Part shown: one piece after another, positions 52,128-63,116 of the stretch
How positions within the stretch are numbered: the first letter of the stretch is position 1
Layout: every line of letters begins with the position of its first letter
DNA from: an uncultured Eubacteriales bacterium
GTDB taxonomy: Bacteria; Bacillota; Clostridia; Christensenellales; Aristaeellaceae
Direction: 5' to 3'
NCBI GenBank assembly: GCA_902767565.1
Contig: CACXHY010000010.1
Location: forward strand, 29,545-93,544
DNA length: 64,000 nucleotides
Made by a program: the position numbers and the translations under genes
The notes under the pieces: generated by a model
Database searches by the model: none
Told to the model about the DNA's origin: nothing
What the model saw: only the letters and a program-made list of their open reading frames with translations

Positions 52128-53273
52128 TCACGGTCCCTCGCCTGTCCCGGTCGTCTCCGCCTCCGCATCGGGCTTTGAGATATGGATCGTCACCGTCACG
52201 CTGATGCTGCTGCCGGGGATCTCCGCTCCGTCCTCATTCAGGAAGATGATGCCGCTCCGGCTGGGCAGATCCTTCAGCCGCATCGTCTGGCGGACATCCT
52301 GCGAGGCGCCGTTGATGCTGACCGGTTCCTGCAGGGAAAAGCTGTCGTAGGTATCCAGATCGGCGGCCAGACCGGCCATCCGGATGGCGGCCGGCTCCAC
52401 GGTCACGCCTGTCACGGAGCAGCCGTCGGCGGGCGTTCCGGTGCAGACGTTCTCCATGGATACAGGCACAAGCTTTGTCGGAAGGAGCTCATAGATCACA
52501 TAGCAGGTGGTCCGCGTCTGTTCGTCCGATATGATGTCCATCTGGGCCGTGTCGATCGGCTGTCCGGAGGCGTCCACCGGGCGGATCGTGCACATCCTGG
52601 TGCCGTTTCGCTTGGAGACGTCGATCCTGTCGAGTTCAAAGACTGCCTGCACCCGGTCCACCCGATCCACCAGGGACTTGGGGCCCCGGACCGTCACGTA
52701 GCGGTAGCTGCTGCCGACCTGCAGCAGGCCGATGTCGACCTGCGCGCTCCGCAGATACCACCCGTCCGGCAGTTCTCCCGTCGGGAGGATCTCCAGGATC
52801 ACGCCGCTGCGGGTCGTCTGCTGTTCCACCGTGAGGGTGACGGACGACGGGTTCACCGACAGCACGGAGCCGTAGGCAGAGGTACTCGTCGTGGCGATCT
52901 CGACCTCCTGCACCCCCGCCGACGTCACGCGGCTGAGGTCGATGCGGGGGTTGTAATCACTGCCCGCCGCGTTCTGATACTGGAGCTGCGGGACATCCGC
53001 GCGGATCTCCACGGTGAGGTCCTCCGGCAGACCGCCGGTGATCACAAGGCCGCGGTTCTCCATGGTCGCCCGGCCGTTCACCGAGACGCTCGTATCGGGC
53101 ATGACCTTCGTGCGGGTGAGGCTCGCGTCCTGCGCGATCAGTCCGGCCCACAGCATGAGCGCCAGCACGAAGGCCAGCAGCTTGTAGCCCCAGTTATGGC
53201 GCAGCGAGTCGAGGATGGCTTCCCACAGCAGTTTCAGGCGGGAAGGCGTTCCGGGCGTGTTGGGCTCACTCAC
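52128..53273 (-). CDS. ybbR: YbbR-domain protein (CdaR-like)
   Basis: A 381-residue protein with an N-terminal membrane helix (KLLAFVLALMLWAGLIAQD) and several YbbR repeats (TVEIRADVPQLQ; VTLTVEQQ; VTVRGPKSLVDRV; PAAIRMAGLAADLDTY). YbbR/CdaR proteins bind and modulate the diadenylate cyclase CdaA. The start is uncertain: GTG at 53273, which overlaps the cdaA stop by 8 bp, is the simplest choice; an earlier ATG lies inside cdaA. Confidence 0.9.
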   Translation of the reverse strand: MSEPNTPGTPSRLKLLWEAILDSLRHNWGYKLLAFVLALMLWAGLIAQDASLTRTKVMPDTSVSVNGRATMENRGLVITGGLPEDLTVEIRADVPQLQYQNAAGSDYNPRIDLSRVTSAGVQEVEIATTSTSAYGSVLSVNPSSVTLTVEQQTTRSGVILEILPTGELPDGWYLRSAQVDIGLLQVGSSYRYVTVRGPKSLVDRVDRVQAVFELDRIDVSKRNGTRMCTIRPVDASGQPIDTAQMDIISDEQTRTTCYVIYELLPTKLVPVSMENVCTGTPADGCSVTGVTVEPAAIRMAGLAADLDTYDSFSLQEPVSINGASQDVRQTMRLKDLPSRSGIIFLNEDGAEIPGSSISVTVTIHISKPDAEAETTGTGEGP

Positions 53274-54177
53274 CTTCCTTCGCCTCCTTCTCCCTGTGGC
53301 GGAAAACCGCCCGGAATCCCTTTGTCGGCTCCTCATAGAGCTCATTCAGCAGCTTGTTCAGGCTTTCGGCATCCTGATGACGGCTCAGGCGGCCGCCCCG
53401 GGCCACCGATATGATGCCCGTCTCCTCCGACACGATCAGCGCCACCGCGTCGGTGGTCTCGCTGATGCCGATGGAAGCGCGGTGGCGGGTGCCCAGATCC
53501 CGGCTGACCGTATCGCTTTCCGTCAGGGGCAGGATGCAGGCGGCAGACACCACCCGCAGGTCGCGGATGATGACCGCCCCGTCGTGCAGGGGCGTGTTCG
53601 GCTCAAAGATGTTTTCCAGCAGCGGCGCCGAGATGCGGGCATCCACCGCCGTGCCGGTCTCGATGATATCCTGCAGGCCCGTGGAGCGCTCGATGACGAT
53701 CAGGGCGCCGACCCTGCGGCGGCTCAGATCCTGCAGGCAGGTGACGATCTCGCGCAGCGCGCTCTGCCGCTCGGTCTCCTCGGCGCTCAGGCCGTGTGTC
53801 ATGAAGCGGTTCCTGCCCAATGACTCCAACGCTTTCCGCAGTTCGGGCTGAAAGAGCACGATCAGCACCAAAGCGCCGTTGTTGATCAGCACCATCATCA
53901 TCCAGTTCAGGGCGGTCATCCCCAGCAGGGTGGAGACCGCCGTAGTGAAGATGAGCAGGATCAGGCCCTTGAGCACGGCGCTGCTCCGGGTCTGGCGGAT
54001 CAGCATGATCAGCTGGTATATGATCACTGTCACGATGAGGATATCGGCGATATCGGCCAGTCCGAGCCGGTGCGTCAGGTTCCACCAGGCGCGCTGGATG
54101 ATCTGTCCGTAGGTTTCCAAAGCGATCACCGCTTTCATATGCAGAAGATCTGTTCGGGAGCGTGTCATCAGCCGCAC
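53266..54177 (-). CDS. cdaA: diadenylate cyclase (c-di-AMP synthase)
   Basis: A 303-residue membrane DAC enzyme. Three hydrophobic helices occupy about residues 40-115, followed by the DAC domain with NTPLHDGAVII (DGA motif) and the LGTRHRASIGISE (RHR) motif. It makes c-di-AMP, which controls potassium, osmotic and wall balance. The start may be ATG at 54177, 54168 or 54138, all without an obvious Shine-Dalgarno. First gene of a long operon with ybbR and envelope genes; the pyr operon ends just upstream. Confidence 0.94.
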   Translation of the reverse strand: MRLMTRSRTDLLHMKAVIALETYGQIIQRAWWNLTHRLGLADIADILIVTVIIYQLIMLIRQTRSSAVLKGLILLIFTTAVSTLLGMTALNWMMMVLINNGALVLIVLFQPELRKALESLGRNRFMTHGLSAEETERQSALREIVTCLQDLSRRRVGALIVIERSTGLQDIIETGTAVDARISAPLLENIFEPNTPLHDGAVIIRDLRVVSAACILPLTESDTVSRDLGTRHRASIGISETTDAVALIVSEETGIISVARGGRLSRHQDAESLNKLLNELYEEPTKGFRAVFRHREKEAKEGE

Positions 54178-54233
54178 GGAAACGCCGCGAAGCCACGCGG
54201 AGAAGTGGCCGGATCGACATTCGCGCCCACAAT

Positions 54234-54262
54234 ATTATACAACAGCGGACAGGTGTCCGCAA
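54234..54262 (-). promoter_or_regulatory. promoter of the cdaA operon
   Basis: Minus strand: -35 TTGCGG (54257-54262), 17 bp spacer, -10 TATAAT (54234-54239). Confidence 0.8.
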
Positions 54263-54309
54263 GGCAAAACGGCCAAGTCTTCACAGAAAATTTACGTCTA
54301 TGTCATCAA

Positions 54310-54343
54310 AGCGAAACAGCACAGCCGGATATGCCGGCCGTGC
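54310..54343 (-). terminator. terminator of the pyr operon
   Basis: Minus-strand stem GCACGGCCGG/CCGGCTGTGC (one GU pair), followed by TGTTTCGCTTT, 35 bp after pyrI. Confidence 0.8.
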
Positions 54344-54378
54344 CGTGAAAGAGGATCCTGCGCGGACCGTGCCGCGGA

Positions 54379-54804
54379 TCAGAGCGTGCCCTTCAGCTCC
54401 GCGTCGCAGTAGCGGCAGCGATAGACGCGGCGTTTTTCGTCCGTCAGGCGGAAGAGCTGATCCAGACTGCGCTCGGAGGTGGTGATGCAGCGCGGGTTGC
54501 GGCAGACGGCGATGTTCTTGAGTTCCCTGGGCAGGGCCAGGTGCTTTTTCTCGATGATCGCGCTGTCCTCGATGATGTTGACGGTGATGCCGGGGTCGAG
54601 ATAGCCCACCACGTCCAGATCGATGTCGATATCATCGTCCACCTTGATGATGTCCTTTTTCCCCATGGCCTCGCTTTTCACGTTGCGGATGATGGCAACG
54701 GAGCAGGGCAGTCTGTCCAGCCCCAGCGCCTGGTACAGTTCCATGCTGTGGCCCGCCTGAATGTGATCGAGGACGATGCCCCGCCGGATGGAATCGATAT
54801 TCAT
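54379..54804 (-). CDS. pyrI: aspartate carbamoyltransferase regulatory subunit
   Basis: A 141-residue PyrI with the N-terminal allosteric part ([22 protein letters not shown]) and the zinc domain that bridges to PyrB (CRNPRC and CRYC). It confers feedback control by nucleotides on the catalytic subunit. It overlaps the pyrB stop by 4 bp (ATGA). Last gene of the pyr operon. Confidence 0.96.
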   Translation of the reverse strand: MNIDSIRRGIVLDHIQAGHSMELYQALGLDRLPCSVAIIRNVKSEAMGKKDIIKVDDDIDIDLDVVGYLDPGITVNIIEDSAIIEKKHLALPRELKNIAVCRNPRCITTSERSLDQLFRLTDEKRRVYRCRYCDAELKGTL

Positions 54805-55715
54805 ACGCTCGCCTCCAGCAGCTTGGTGATCAGCGCCATGCGGACATAGCGCCCGTTGCGCACCTGGTCAAAGTAGATGGCCCTGGGATCGTCGTCCACC
54901 CGGGGCGAGATCTCGTTCACCCGGGGCAGCGGATGCATGACCCGCAGGTCGGGCCCGGCCAGCCGCATCTTCTCGGGCGTCAGGACGTAGGTGTCCTTGA
55001 GGCGTACATAGTCGGCCTCGTTGAAGAAGCGTTCCCGCTGGACACGGGTCATGTAGAGGATATCCAGGGATCCGATGACGTCCTCCATGCGCTCATGGCT
55101 CTCCCAGGGGATGCCAGCGTCGTCCAGGTTCTGGATGAGATAGTCCGGCAGGCGAAGCTCCGGCGGGGAGATCAGCACGAAGCGCACGCTTGGGTAGCGG
55201 CTCATGGCCTGGATCAGGGAGTGAACGGTGCGCCCGAACTTCAGGTCTCCGCACAGGCCGATGGTCAGCGAATCCAGGCGGCCCTTCTCCCGGCGGATGG
55301 TCATCAGGTCGGTCAGCGTCTGGGTCGGATGATTGTGCCCGCCGTCCCCCGCGTTGATGACGGGAACGTCCGCCTTCTGCACCGCCGCCAGCGGCGCGCC
55401 CTCCTTGGGATGGCGCATGGCAATGATGTCGCTGTAGCAGGCCACGGTTCGGATGGTGTCCTGCAGGGATTCGCCCTTGCTGGTGGAGGAGGCGTCGGCG
55501 GAGGAGAAGCCCAGCACGCTGCCGCCCATGGTCAGCATGGCGGACTCGAAGGACAGGCGCGTGCGGGTGCTGGGTTCAAAGAACAGGGTGGCGAGGATCC
55601 GCCCCTTCTGCGTGTCGCCATAGTCCCGGGGCCGGGCCCGCATGTCGTCCGCCAGGTCCAGCAGGGCGGCGATCTCGCTGCGTGACAAATCGGTAATCTC
55701 GATCAGGTGGCGCAT
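54801..55715 (-). CDS. pyrB: aspartate carbamoyltransferase catalytic subunit
   Basis: A 304-residue enzyme that joins carbamoyl phosphate and aspartate. The [16 protein letters not shown] motif binds carbamoyl phosphate, and [10 protein letters not shown] is the aspartate-side loop. Length is normal. It starts 2 bp after pyrE. Confidence 0.97.
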   Translation of the reverse strand: MRHLIEITDLSRSEIAALLDLADDMRARPRDYGDTQKGRILATLFFEPSTRTRLSFESAMLTMGGSVLGFSSADASSTSKGESLQDTIRTVACYSDIIAMRHPKEGAPLAAVQKADVPVINAGDGGHNHPTQTLTDLMTIRREKGRLDSLTIGLCGDLKFGRTVHSLIQAMSRYPSVRFVLISPPELRLPDYLIQNLDDAGIPWESHERMEDVIGSLDILYMTRVQRERFFNEADYVRLKDTYVLTPEKMRLAGPDLRVMHPLPRVNEISPRVDDDPRAIYFDQVRNGRYVRMALITKLLEASV

Positions 55716-55717
55716 GG

Positions 55718-56347
55718 TTACCTCCAGCTCTCGTCCGAAGGATCGGCGCGGAAAGCCTTCAGGCGGGCGATGTCCTCCTGCCGGATGTAGCCCTCCTCCG
55801 CGGCCACCTCGCAGAGCGTGTCGAAATCGGAAAGGCTGTGGTTCTCGATGCCTGCGGCGGCCAGGCGGTCCAGGCCCTTCCGCATGCCGTAGGTGAAGAT
55901 GGAGACGATGCCCAGCACCTCGGCGCCGGCTTCCCGCAGAACATCCACCACCTCCAGCACGGAGCCGCCGGTGGAGATCAGGTCCTCCACCACCACGACC
56001 TTCGTGCCGGGTTCCAGCTTGCCTTCGATCTGGTTGCCCCGGCCGTGGTCCTTGTGGCCGCCCCGGACATAGCCCATGGGCAGTCCCAGCAGGTGCGCCG
56101 TGATGGCGGCGTGGGCGATGCCCGCGGTGGAGGTGCCTTCCAGGGTCTGCACGTCCGGATAGAGGGTGCGGATCAGCCCGGCCAGGCCCTCCTCCACGTG
56201 GGCCCGCACCTCGGGCGCGGTCAGGGTCAGCCGGTTGTCGCAGTAGATGGGGCTCTTGATGCCGCTGGCCCAGGTGAAGGGCTCGTCGGGGCGCAGGAAG
56301 ACCGCGCCGATGGAGAGCAGGTCCTTGGCGATGGTGCGTGAGGTCAT
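55718..56347 (-). CDS. pyrE: orotate phosphoribosyltransferase
   Basis: A 209-residue PRTase; the PRPP-binding motif is [17 protein letters not shown]. The [11 protein letters not shown] segment and [13 protein letters not shown] loop are typical. It turns orotate and PRPP into OMP. Directly ahead of pyrB. Confidence 0.96.
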   Translation of the reverse strand: MTSRTIAKDLLSIGAVFLRPDEPFTWASGIKSPIYCDNRLTLTAPEVRAHVEEGLAGLIRTLYPDVQTLEGTSTAGIAHAAITAHLLGLPMGYVRGGHKDHGRGNQIEGKLEPGTKVVVVEDLISTGGSVLEVVDVLREAGAEVLGIVSIFTYGMRKGLDRLAAAGIENHSLSDFDTLCEVAAEEGYIRQEDIARLKAFRADPSDESWR

Positions 56348-56395
56348 GAGGGTTCTCCTTTCCGAAAGACAGAGGGTCGTATCTGACAGGGCCGA

Positions 56396-57094
56396 TCAGC
56401 CCAGGAATTCGTCCACGCAGCGCTGCCAGCTCGCCACGGGATCCGCGGCCGCGGTGATGGGACGGCCCACGACGATACAGTCGCTGCCGTTGGCCCGGGC
56501 CTTCGCGGGGGTCATGACGCGGGCCTGGTCGTCGGCGGCGCTGTCGGCGAAGCGGATGCCGGGGGTCACCGTCAGGAAGTCCGGCCCGCAGGCTTCCTTC
56601 ACCAGCGCGGCTTCCAGCGGGGAGCAGACCACGCCGCCCAGCCCGGCCTTCTGCGCGTTGCGGGCGTAGTGGGCCACGGTCTGCGGCATGGTGGCGTCGA
56701 TCAGGAGCTCTTCCCGCATGCGGGTCTCGTCGGTGGAGGTCAGCTGGGTCACCGCCAGCAGGGTGGCGCAGGTGCCGTCGGGGCGGGTCAGGCCCTCCTT
56801 CGCGGCCTCCATCATGGCGACGGTGCCGGCGGCGTGCAGGTTGGTCATGTCCACGTCCAACTGCGAAAGCACGCGCATGGCTTTCTTCACGGTGTTGGGG
56901 ATGTCGTGCAGCTTCAGGTCCAGGAAGATCCTGTGGCCGCGCTGCTTGATCTCCCGGACGATGGCGGGACCTTCGGCATAGAACAGCTCCATGCCGATCT
57001 TCACAAAAGGCTTCTTCCCGGAGAACCGATCCAGGAAGGCCAGGGTCTTGTCGCGGTTTTCAAAGTCCAGGGCGATGATGACGTCGTGCGGCAT
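56396..57094 (-). CDS. pyrF: orotidine 5'-phosphate decarboxylase
   Basis: A 232-residue enzyme for the last step of UMP synthesis. The catalytic DxKxxD motif is [12 protein letters not shown], the N-terminal substrate site is [18 protein letters not shown], and the phosphate loop is [12 protein letters not shown]. It precedes pyrE by 48 bp. Confidence 0.96.
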   Translation of the reverse strand: MPHDVIIALDFENRDKTLAFLDRFSGKKPFVKIGMELFYAEGPAIVREIKQRGHRIFLDLKLHDIPNTVKKAMRVLSQLDVDMTNLHAAGTVAMMEAAKEGLTRPDGTCATLLAVTQLTSTDETRMREELLIDATMPQTVAHYARNAQKAGLGGVVCSPLEAALVKEACGPDFLTVTPGIRFADSAADDQARVMTPAKARANGSDCIVVGRPITAAADPVASWQRCVDEFLG

Positions 57095-57165
57095 GCTGAG
57101 ACTCCTCTCTGATCGCGGGTATGCCGAAGGGTTTCGGCGCTTATCGGATGCGTGACGGGGACCGG

Positions 57166-58071
57166 TCAGACCCGGGTGATCTCCGACAGGGTGCGGATGA
57201 CCAGCCGGTCCATCTCCTCCGGCAGAGCGGCGATGATCTTCGGGCAGGCCATGGGATCGACAAGGTTCGCCGCCCCCACCTGCACGGCCTTCGCGCCGGC
57301 CATCATCATCTCGATGACGTCGCGCGCCGTGCTGACGCCGCCCATGCCGATCACGGGGATCGAGACGGCGCCGGTCACCTGCCAGACCATTCGCAGGGCC
57401 ACCGGGAAGATGCCGGGGCCGGAGTAGCCGCCGACGCTGTTCGCCAGGACCGGCCTGCGGCGGCTGAGGTCGATGCGCATGCCCAGCAGGGTATTGATGA
57501 GGGACAGGCCATCCGCACCCGCGTCCTCGCAGGCTTTCGCGATGGCGACGATGTCCGTCACGTTGGGCGAAAGCTTCATGTACACCGGCTTGGTGGCGAC
57601 CGCCTTCACCGCCCGGGTGATCTCCGCCGCCGCGGCCGGATCGGTGCCGAAGGCCATGCCGCCGTGGCGCACGTTGGGGCAGGAGATGTTGATCTCCAGG
57701 ATCTCCACCTGCTCCTCCCGGGTCAGCAGCTCCACGCAGCGCACGTACTCCTCCACGGAAAAGCCGCTGATGTTGGCGATGATCGGGCCGCCGTAAAGGC
57801 TGCGCAGGGCGGGCAGTTCATGGGCGACGACCTGCTCCGCGCCGGGGTTCTGCAGGCCGACGCTGTTCAGCATGCCGGCGGGGCACTCCGCGATGCGGGG
57901 CGTGGGATTGCCGAAGCGGGCTTCCCCGGTGGTGCCCTTGAAGGAGATCGATCCGAGGATGTTCAGGTCGTAGTATGCGGCGAACTCCTGCCCGAAGCCG
58001 AAGGTGCCGCTGGCGGGGATGACGGGGTTCTTCAGGCGCACCCCGCTGAGCTCGACGGAAAGGCGGTTCAT
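57166..58071 (-). CDS. pyrD: dihydroorotate dehydrogenase catalytic subunit (class 1B)
   Basis: A 301-residue FMN protein that pairs with PyrK to oxidise dihydroorotate using NAD. The substrate site includes [15 protein letters not shown] and [14 protein letters not shown] with the catalytic Cys; FMN contacts are in IIGMGGVST and AGAKAVQVG. The start at 58071 overlaps the pyrK stop (ATGA); a GTG two codons earlier is less likely. Confidence 0.95.
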   Translation of the reverse strand: MNRLSVELSGVRLKNPVIPASGTFGFGQEFAAYYDLNILGSISFKGTTGEARFGNPTPRIAECPAGMLNSVGLQNPGAEQVVAHELPALRSLYGGPIIANISGFSVEEYVRCVELLTREEQVEILEINISCPNVRHGGMAFGTDPAAAAEITRAVKAVATKPVYMKLSPNVTDIVAIAKACEDAGADGLSLINTLLGMRIDLSRRRPVLANSVGGYSGPGIFPVALRMVWQVTGAVSIPVIGMGGVSTARDVIEMMMAGAKAVQVGAANLVDPMACPKIIAALPEEMDRLVIRTLSEITRV

Positions 58072-58796
58072 TCCCACATCAGCTCCTCTCCCGTGAAGAC
58101 CGGGCCTTCCTTGCAGACCCGCTTCGGACCGTGCTTCGTCTCAAGGGAACAGCCCATGCAGGCCCCGAAGCCGCAGCCCATGCGCTCCTCCAGGCTGTAG
58201 AGCGCCGGCACGTCCTTCACGGCGGTGTGCAGGGCCTTCAGCATGGGCAGCGGCCCGCAGGCCGCCAGGCTGTCGAAGCGCAGGCCGGACAGCGCGTCGG
58301 TCACCAGGCCCCGGATGCCGGCGCTTCCGTCCGCAGTGGTGAGAGTAACAGGCAGCCCCAGGGCCTCGAAGCGATCCAGGAGAAAGACCTCGGACGCCGT
58401 GTTGAACCCGGCGAGCAGGCGCGGACGCTTCCCCTCCGCGAGGAGACGCCGGGCCAGGCCCAGCAGCGGGGGCAGGCCCACGCCGCCGCCAGCCAGCAGG
58501 GGTTCATCCCCCAGAAGGGCTGTGTCAAAGCCGTTGCCCAAAGCGGGGAGCAGGTCGAGGGTCTCCCCGGCCCGCACCGTCCTCAGCCGCGCCGTGCCTT
58601 GGCCGAGCGCTTTGATCACCAGGGTCAGCTCGCCCTCCTGCCAGTCGCAGACGGAGATGGGCCGCCGGAGGTAGAAGCCCGGGACGGCGATCTGGACGAA
58701 CTGCCCGGGGCGGGTGAAGGCGGCGGTGTTCGCGGCGACGCGCAGCAGAAAGACAGCCTCGGTGAGCGGGGCATTGTCAAGAACGACACATTCCAT
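58068..58796 (-). CDS. pyrK: dihydroorotate dehydrogenase electron transfer subunit
   Basis: A 242-residue FAD and [2Fe-2S] protein. The FAD site is [12 protein letters not shown], the NAD site is [16 protein letters not shown], and the cluster cysteines are in [16 protein letters not shown] with the fourth in RVCKEGPVF. The Met at 58796 follows GCGGAGGAA. It passes electrons from PyrD to NAD. Confidence 0.95.
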   Translation of the reverse strand: MECVVLDNAPLTEAVFLLRVAANTAAFTRPGQFVQIAVPGFYLRRPISVCDWQEGELTLVIKALGQGTARLRTVRAGETLDLLPALGNGFDTALLGDEPLLAGGGVGLPPLLGLARRLLAEGKRPRLLAGFNTASEVFLLDRFEALGLPVTLTTADGSAGIRGLVTDALSGLRFDSLAACGPLPMLKALHTAVKDVPALYSLEERMGCGFGACMGCSLETKHGPKRVCKEGPVFTGEELMWE

Positions 58797-58843
58797 AACG
58801 CATTCCTCCGCAAGAGCCTCAGGCGGCAGTGAACCGTCGCCGG

Positions 58844-59255
58844 TCACAGCGCCTTCTTCAGGAAATACTTGTTCAGCCGCGGATCCGCGCTCTCCCGCAC
58901 AAACTCCAGCGTATAGCCCAGTTTCCGGTAGAACGCGGGCGCCTGAAAGCCAAAGGTGGTAAGGGTGACCACGTCGTATGCTCCGCCGCGGAAGGCGTCC
59001 TCGACCGTTTTCACCAGACGGCTCCCCAGGCCCCGGCCCCTGCAGCCCTCGGCGATGATCAGATCGGTGATGTGCACCTCGTTGTAATACGCCCGCCCCG
59101 TGATCGCGCCGAGGATCTCTCCGCCGCGGTTCGCGGTGAAGCAGAAATCTTCGTAGTTGAGGGCGATGCCGCGCTGCTCTCCGTACCCCGAAAAGCTTTC
59201 ATGGATGAACGCGTCCACGGCGTCATCCGGCTCACTGATCCTTCGGATGATCGTT

Positions 59256-59263
<8 letters not shown>
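58844..59263 (-). CDS. GNAT acetyltransferase inside the pyr operon
   Basis: A 139-residue GNAT enzyme with the acetyl-CoA motif LIIAEGCRGRGLGSRLVKTVEDA. It lies between pyrC (8-bp overlap) and pyrK, so it is surely in the same transcript. Acetyltransferases are not a standard part of pyrimidine operons; the substrate is unknown. Length and motif are normal for a single-domain GNAT. Confidence 0.85.
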
Positions 59264-60569
<1,306 letters not shown>

Positions 60570-60597
60570 GCAACTCCTCCGATCCTCAGGCGGTCCG

Positions 60598-61140
60598 TCA
60601 GACAGTTTCAAACAACAGCACGCAGTCCTCCCCGTCCGTCTCCGCCACGCGGACGCTGACGCGCTCGGTGTGGGCGGTGGGGATGTTCTTGCCCACGAAA
60701 TCGGGGCGGATGGGCAGTTCCCGGTGGCCCCGGTCGATGAGCACCGCCAGGCAGACCCGGGATGCGCGCCCGGAGGCCAGCACCGCCTCCATGGCGGCCC
60801 GGGCGGTCCGGCCCGTGTAGATGACGTCGTCCACCAGGATCACCGTCCTGCCGGTGACGTCCGTGGGGAGAACGGTCGCGGAGACCCTGGGGGCCTCGGC
60901 CAGGCGGCTCAGGTCGTCCCGGTAGAAGGTGATGTCCACCTCGCCCGTGAGAGGCTCCGTGCCGCCGTACTGCCCGATATACCGCGCCAGGCGGGCCGCC
61001 AGGGGGATGCCCCGGCGGCGGATGCCCAGCAGGACGCAGGCGCCCGGATCGGGGATCTGCTCGATGACCTCGTGGGCCATGCGCTTCAGCGCCCGGTCCA
61101 TGGCGGCCGCGTCCATCAGTTTTGCTTTGAGGGTGCTCAT
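60598..61140 (-). CDS. pyrR: PyrR, pyrimidine regulator and uracil phosphoribosyltransferase
   Basis: A 180-residue RNA-binding attenuator of the PRTase fold. The PRPP motif is VILVDDVIYTGRTARAA, and LLGIRRRGIPLAARL is characteristic. It binds pyr leader RNA when UMP is high and promotes termination. It overlaps the uraA stop by 4 bp. Confidence 0.96.
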   Translation of the reverse strand: MSTLKAKLMDAAAMDRALKRMAHEVIEQIPDPGACVLLGIRRRGIPLAARLARYIGQYGGTEPLTGEVDITFYRDDLSRLAEAPRVSATVLPTDVTGRTVILVDDVIYTGRTARAAMEAVLASGRASRVCLAVLIDRGHRELPIRPDFVGKNIPTAHTERVSVRVAETDGEDCVLLFETV

Positions 61141-62528
61141 TCTTCCTCGGTCGGCTTATTGTTGCCGCGGTTGAAGATCACATTCACCAGAATGCCCAGG
61201 ATCAGGGCGGTGGCGATGGAGGAGATGGTCAGGTGCTCGAAGCGGAGCTCCAGACCGCCGATGCCGGTCACCAGGATCGCGGCGACCACAAACAGGTTGC
61301 GGTTGTCGTTCAGGTCCACGGGCTGGAGCATCTTCAGGCCGGACACGGCGATGAAGCCGTACAGGGCGATGCAGACGCCGCCGGTGATGCAGGCGGGAAT
61401 GGAGTTCACGAAGGCCGTGAAGGGGCCGAAGAAGGACAGCACGATGCAGTAGATGGCCGCCAGGAAGATCGTGGAGACCGAGGCGTTGCGGGTGATGGCC
61501 ACGCAGCCCACGGACTCGCCGTAGGTGGTGTTGGGGCAGCCGCCGAAGAATGAGCCGATGGCGGAACCGACGCCGTCGCCGATCAGGGTCCGGCTCAGGC
61601 CGGGATCGGAGATCAGGTCACGGCCGACGATGGTGGAGAGGTTCTTGTGGTCAGCGATATGCTCGGCCAGGGTGACGAAGGCCACCGGCGCGAAGAGGAT
61701 CAGGATGTTGATGACATCCGCGAATGAGGTGATGCGGTTGACCGCGCCGACTGCTTCGCCGTTCACGACGGCTTCCTCGATCGCCTTGTCATAGACGCCG
61801 AACATGCCGAGGAAGTTGAAGCGGGGCACCGTGAAGAAGTGGAGATCCTTGTAGGCATCGAGGTTGATGACCTTCAGGGTGTCATTATTGGTCAGGTTGC
61901 CGATGTCCGTCAGCAGCATGCCCACCACATAGGCGGAAAGGATACCGATGATGAAGGGGACCATCTTCAGGTTCTTGCCGCCCTTGACGGAGACCAGTAC
62001 CGTGATGCCGAAGGCGAAGATGCCAAGGGCAATGTGCACCAGGCTGTAGTTGTCGGCGCTCACGGCGGTGTTGGCCAGGTTGTTGACGGCGCTGCCGCAC
62101 AGGGACAGACCGATCAGCGCCACAGTGGGGCCGATGACGACCGGCGGCAGAAGCTTGTTGATCCAGTCGGTGCCGGTCATCTTGACGATCACGGCGATCA
62201 CGACATAGACCAGGCCGGCGAACACGGCACCGAGGAAGATGCCGACAAAGCCGTAGGCGACAGCGCCCACCAGGGGGCTGATAAAGGCGAAGGAGCTGCC
62301 CAGGAAGACGGGGCTCTTCCGCTGCGTCACGAAGAGATAGAACAGCGTGCCGAAGCCTGCCCCGCACAGGGCCGCGGCCTGGTCCATGTACAGTCCGTTC
62401 GGATCGACGAGAGCCGGCACCAGGATGGTTGCGGCCATGATGGCCAGCAGCTGCTGCAGCGCATAGAAGAGATTCATTTTCAGGGGCGGTTTGTCCTGGA
62501 TGTCGTACACGAGATTCATCTGTGTCAT
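61137..62528 (-). CDS. uraA: uracil permease (NCS2 family)
   Basis: A 463-residue transporter with about 14 membrane segments. The NCS2 motif is FGGCPNTTYGESVGCVAITRNASV, and the ALFVTLAEHIADH segment holds the conserved Glu of the substrate site. It imports uracil with protons. The start is Met at 62528 (MTQMNLVYDI), behind CGAGGAGGAG; the longer frame runs into the PyrR leader. First gene of the pyr operon. Confidence 0.95.
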   Translation of the reverse strand: MTQMNLVYDIQDKPPLKMNLFYALQQLLAIMAATILVPALVDPNGLYMDQAAALCGAGFGTLFYLFVTQRKSPVFLGSSFAFISPLVGAVAYGFVGIFLGAVFAGLVYVVIAVIVKMTGTDWINKLLPPVVIGPTVALIGLSLCGSAVNNLANTAVSADNYSLVHIALGIFAFGITVLVSVKGGKNLKMVPFIIGILSAYVVGMLLTDIGNLTNNDTLKVINLDAYKDLHFFTVPRFNFLGMFGVYDKAIEEAVVNGEAVGAVNRITSFADVINILILFAPVAFVTLAEHIADHKNLSTIVGRDLISDPGLSRTLIGDGVGSAIGSFFGGCPNTTYGESVGCVAITRNASVSTIFLAAIYCIVLSFFGPFTAFVNSIPACITGGVCIALYGFIAVSGLKMLQPVDLNDNRNLFVVAAILVTGIGGLELRFEHLTISSIATALILGILVNVIFNRGNNKPTEEE

Positions 62529-62564
62529 GCTTGCTCCTCCTCGAAGTCGTTGGTCCGCGGCAAA

Positions 62565-62598
62565 GCAAAACGCCCGCCGTCCGTCCGGGAGGCAGGCG
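62565..62598 (-). terminator. attenuator terminator of the uraA-pyr operon
   Basis: Minus-strand stem CGCCTGCC/GGCGGGCG (8 pairs) followed by TTTTGCTTTG, 37 bp before the uraA ATG. Confidence 0.85.
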
Positions 62599-62608
62599 CA
62601 TGCAAACA

Positions 62609-62651
62609 AAGCCTTGGCTTCATCTTGCCGGTCTCCCGTACCGTCTTAAAG
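62609..62651 (-). promoter_or_regulatory. PyrR-binding attenuator element
   Basis: On the minus strand the leader reads CTTTAAGACGGT, then ACGGGAGACC and GGCAAG (62651-62621). This matches the PyrR anti-antiterminator (a CGGT/ACCG hairpin around GGGAG, flanked by CTTTAA and GGCAAG). The next hairpin AAGCC/GGCTT (62609-62620) may belong to the antiterminator. With UMP bound, PyrR should favour the terminator downstream. Confidence 0.85.
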
Positions 62652-62664
62652 AATCACCGCGGCT

Positions 62665-62693
62665 AGGTTAGCACAGATGATGGTCGATGTCAA
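62665..62693 (-). promoter_or_regulatory. promoter of the uraA-pyr operon
   Basis: Minus strand: -35 TTGACA (62688-62693), 17 bp spacer, -10 TAACCT (62665-62670). Start near 62658, directly before the PyrR element. Confidence 0.8.
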
Positions 62694-62993
62694 CCGCAGA
62701 ATTGCGCGCAATTATGACGATTGCATTACAAATTCGCCAGTGGCTGCCCGGCCGTCCGCAGATCGGCTGCGGGCTTCGATCGTTGGACCGGGATATTTCC
62801 GTTCCTCGTCCGGCGATGGCATCGGAGCTCCGGGTGAAGCGGATGAGGCAGAAGCCGCTGCGCCATGCGGCCCGGATCGGCAGAACATGCGTAAGGCGGC
62901 GCCATCATCCTGTCCCGGTCTGCGGATGGCGCGGGACATATCGGGACATTCGCGCTCATTGAGCGAGAACAGATCTTTCCTGCACGATCCTGA
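62694..62993. other. intergenic stretch with nothing recognised
   Basis: About 300 bp between two divergent promoters. No open frame with a believable start, no tRNA and no known RNA was seen. A direct repeat CGGGACAT occurs twice, 11 bp apart, near 62933-62951 and might be a binding site. Confidence 0.45.
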
Positions 62994-63022
62994 TTGTATG
63001 GTCCCGCAATCTGTGATAAGAT
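62994..63022 (+). promoter_or_regulatory. promoter of the HD-domain gene
   Basis: -35 TTGTAT (62994-62999), 17 bp spacer, -10 TAAGAT (63017-63022). Confidence 0.65.
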
Positions 63023-63116
63023 GATCGCAGATCGATGGCGCATCATGCCGGCAGGATGAACACAGTGTTCGATGCGATCGGCATCAACAGCGCCTGACAG
63101 GCGGGAGGTAAGCATA

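Noticed and set aside
62712..62939. Short gene on the minus strand between the pyr promoter and the HD gene
   Set aside because: The translation is Arg/Ser/Ala-rich, lacks a ribosome-binding site and has no recognisable family; it would also start inside the divergent promoter region.
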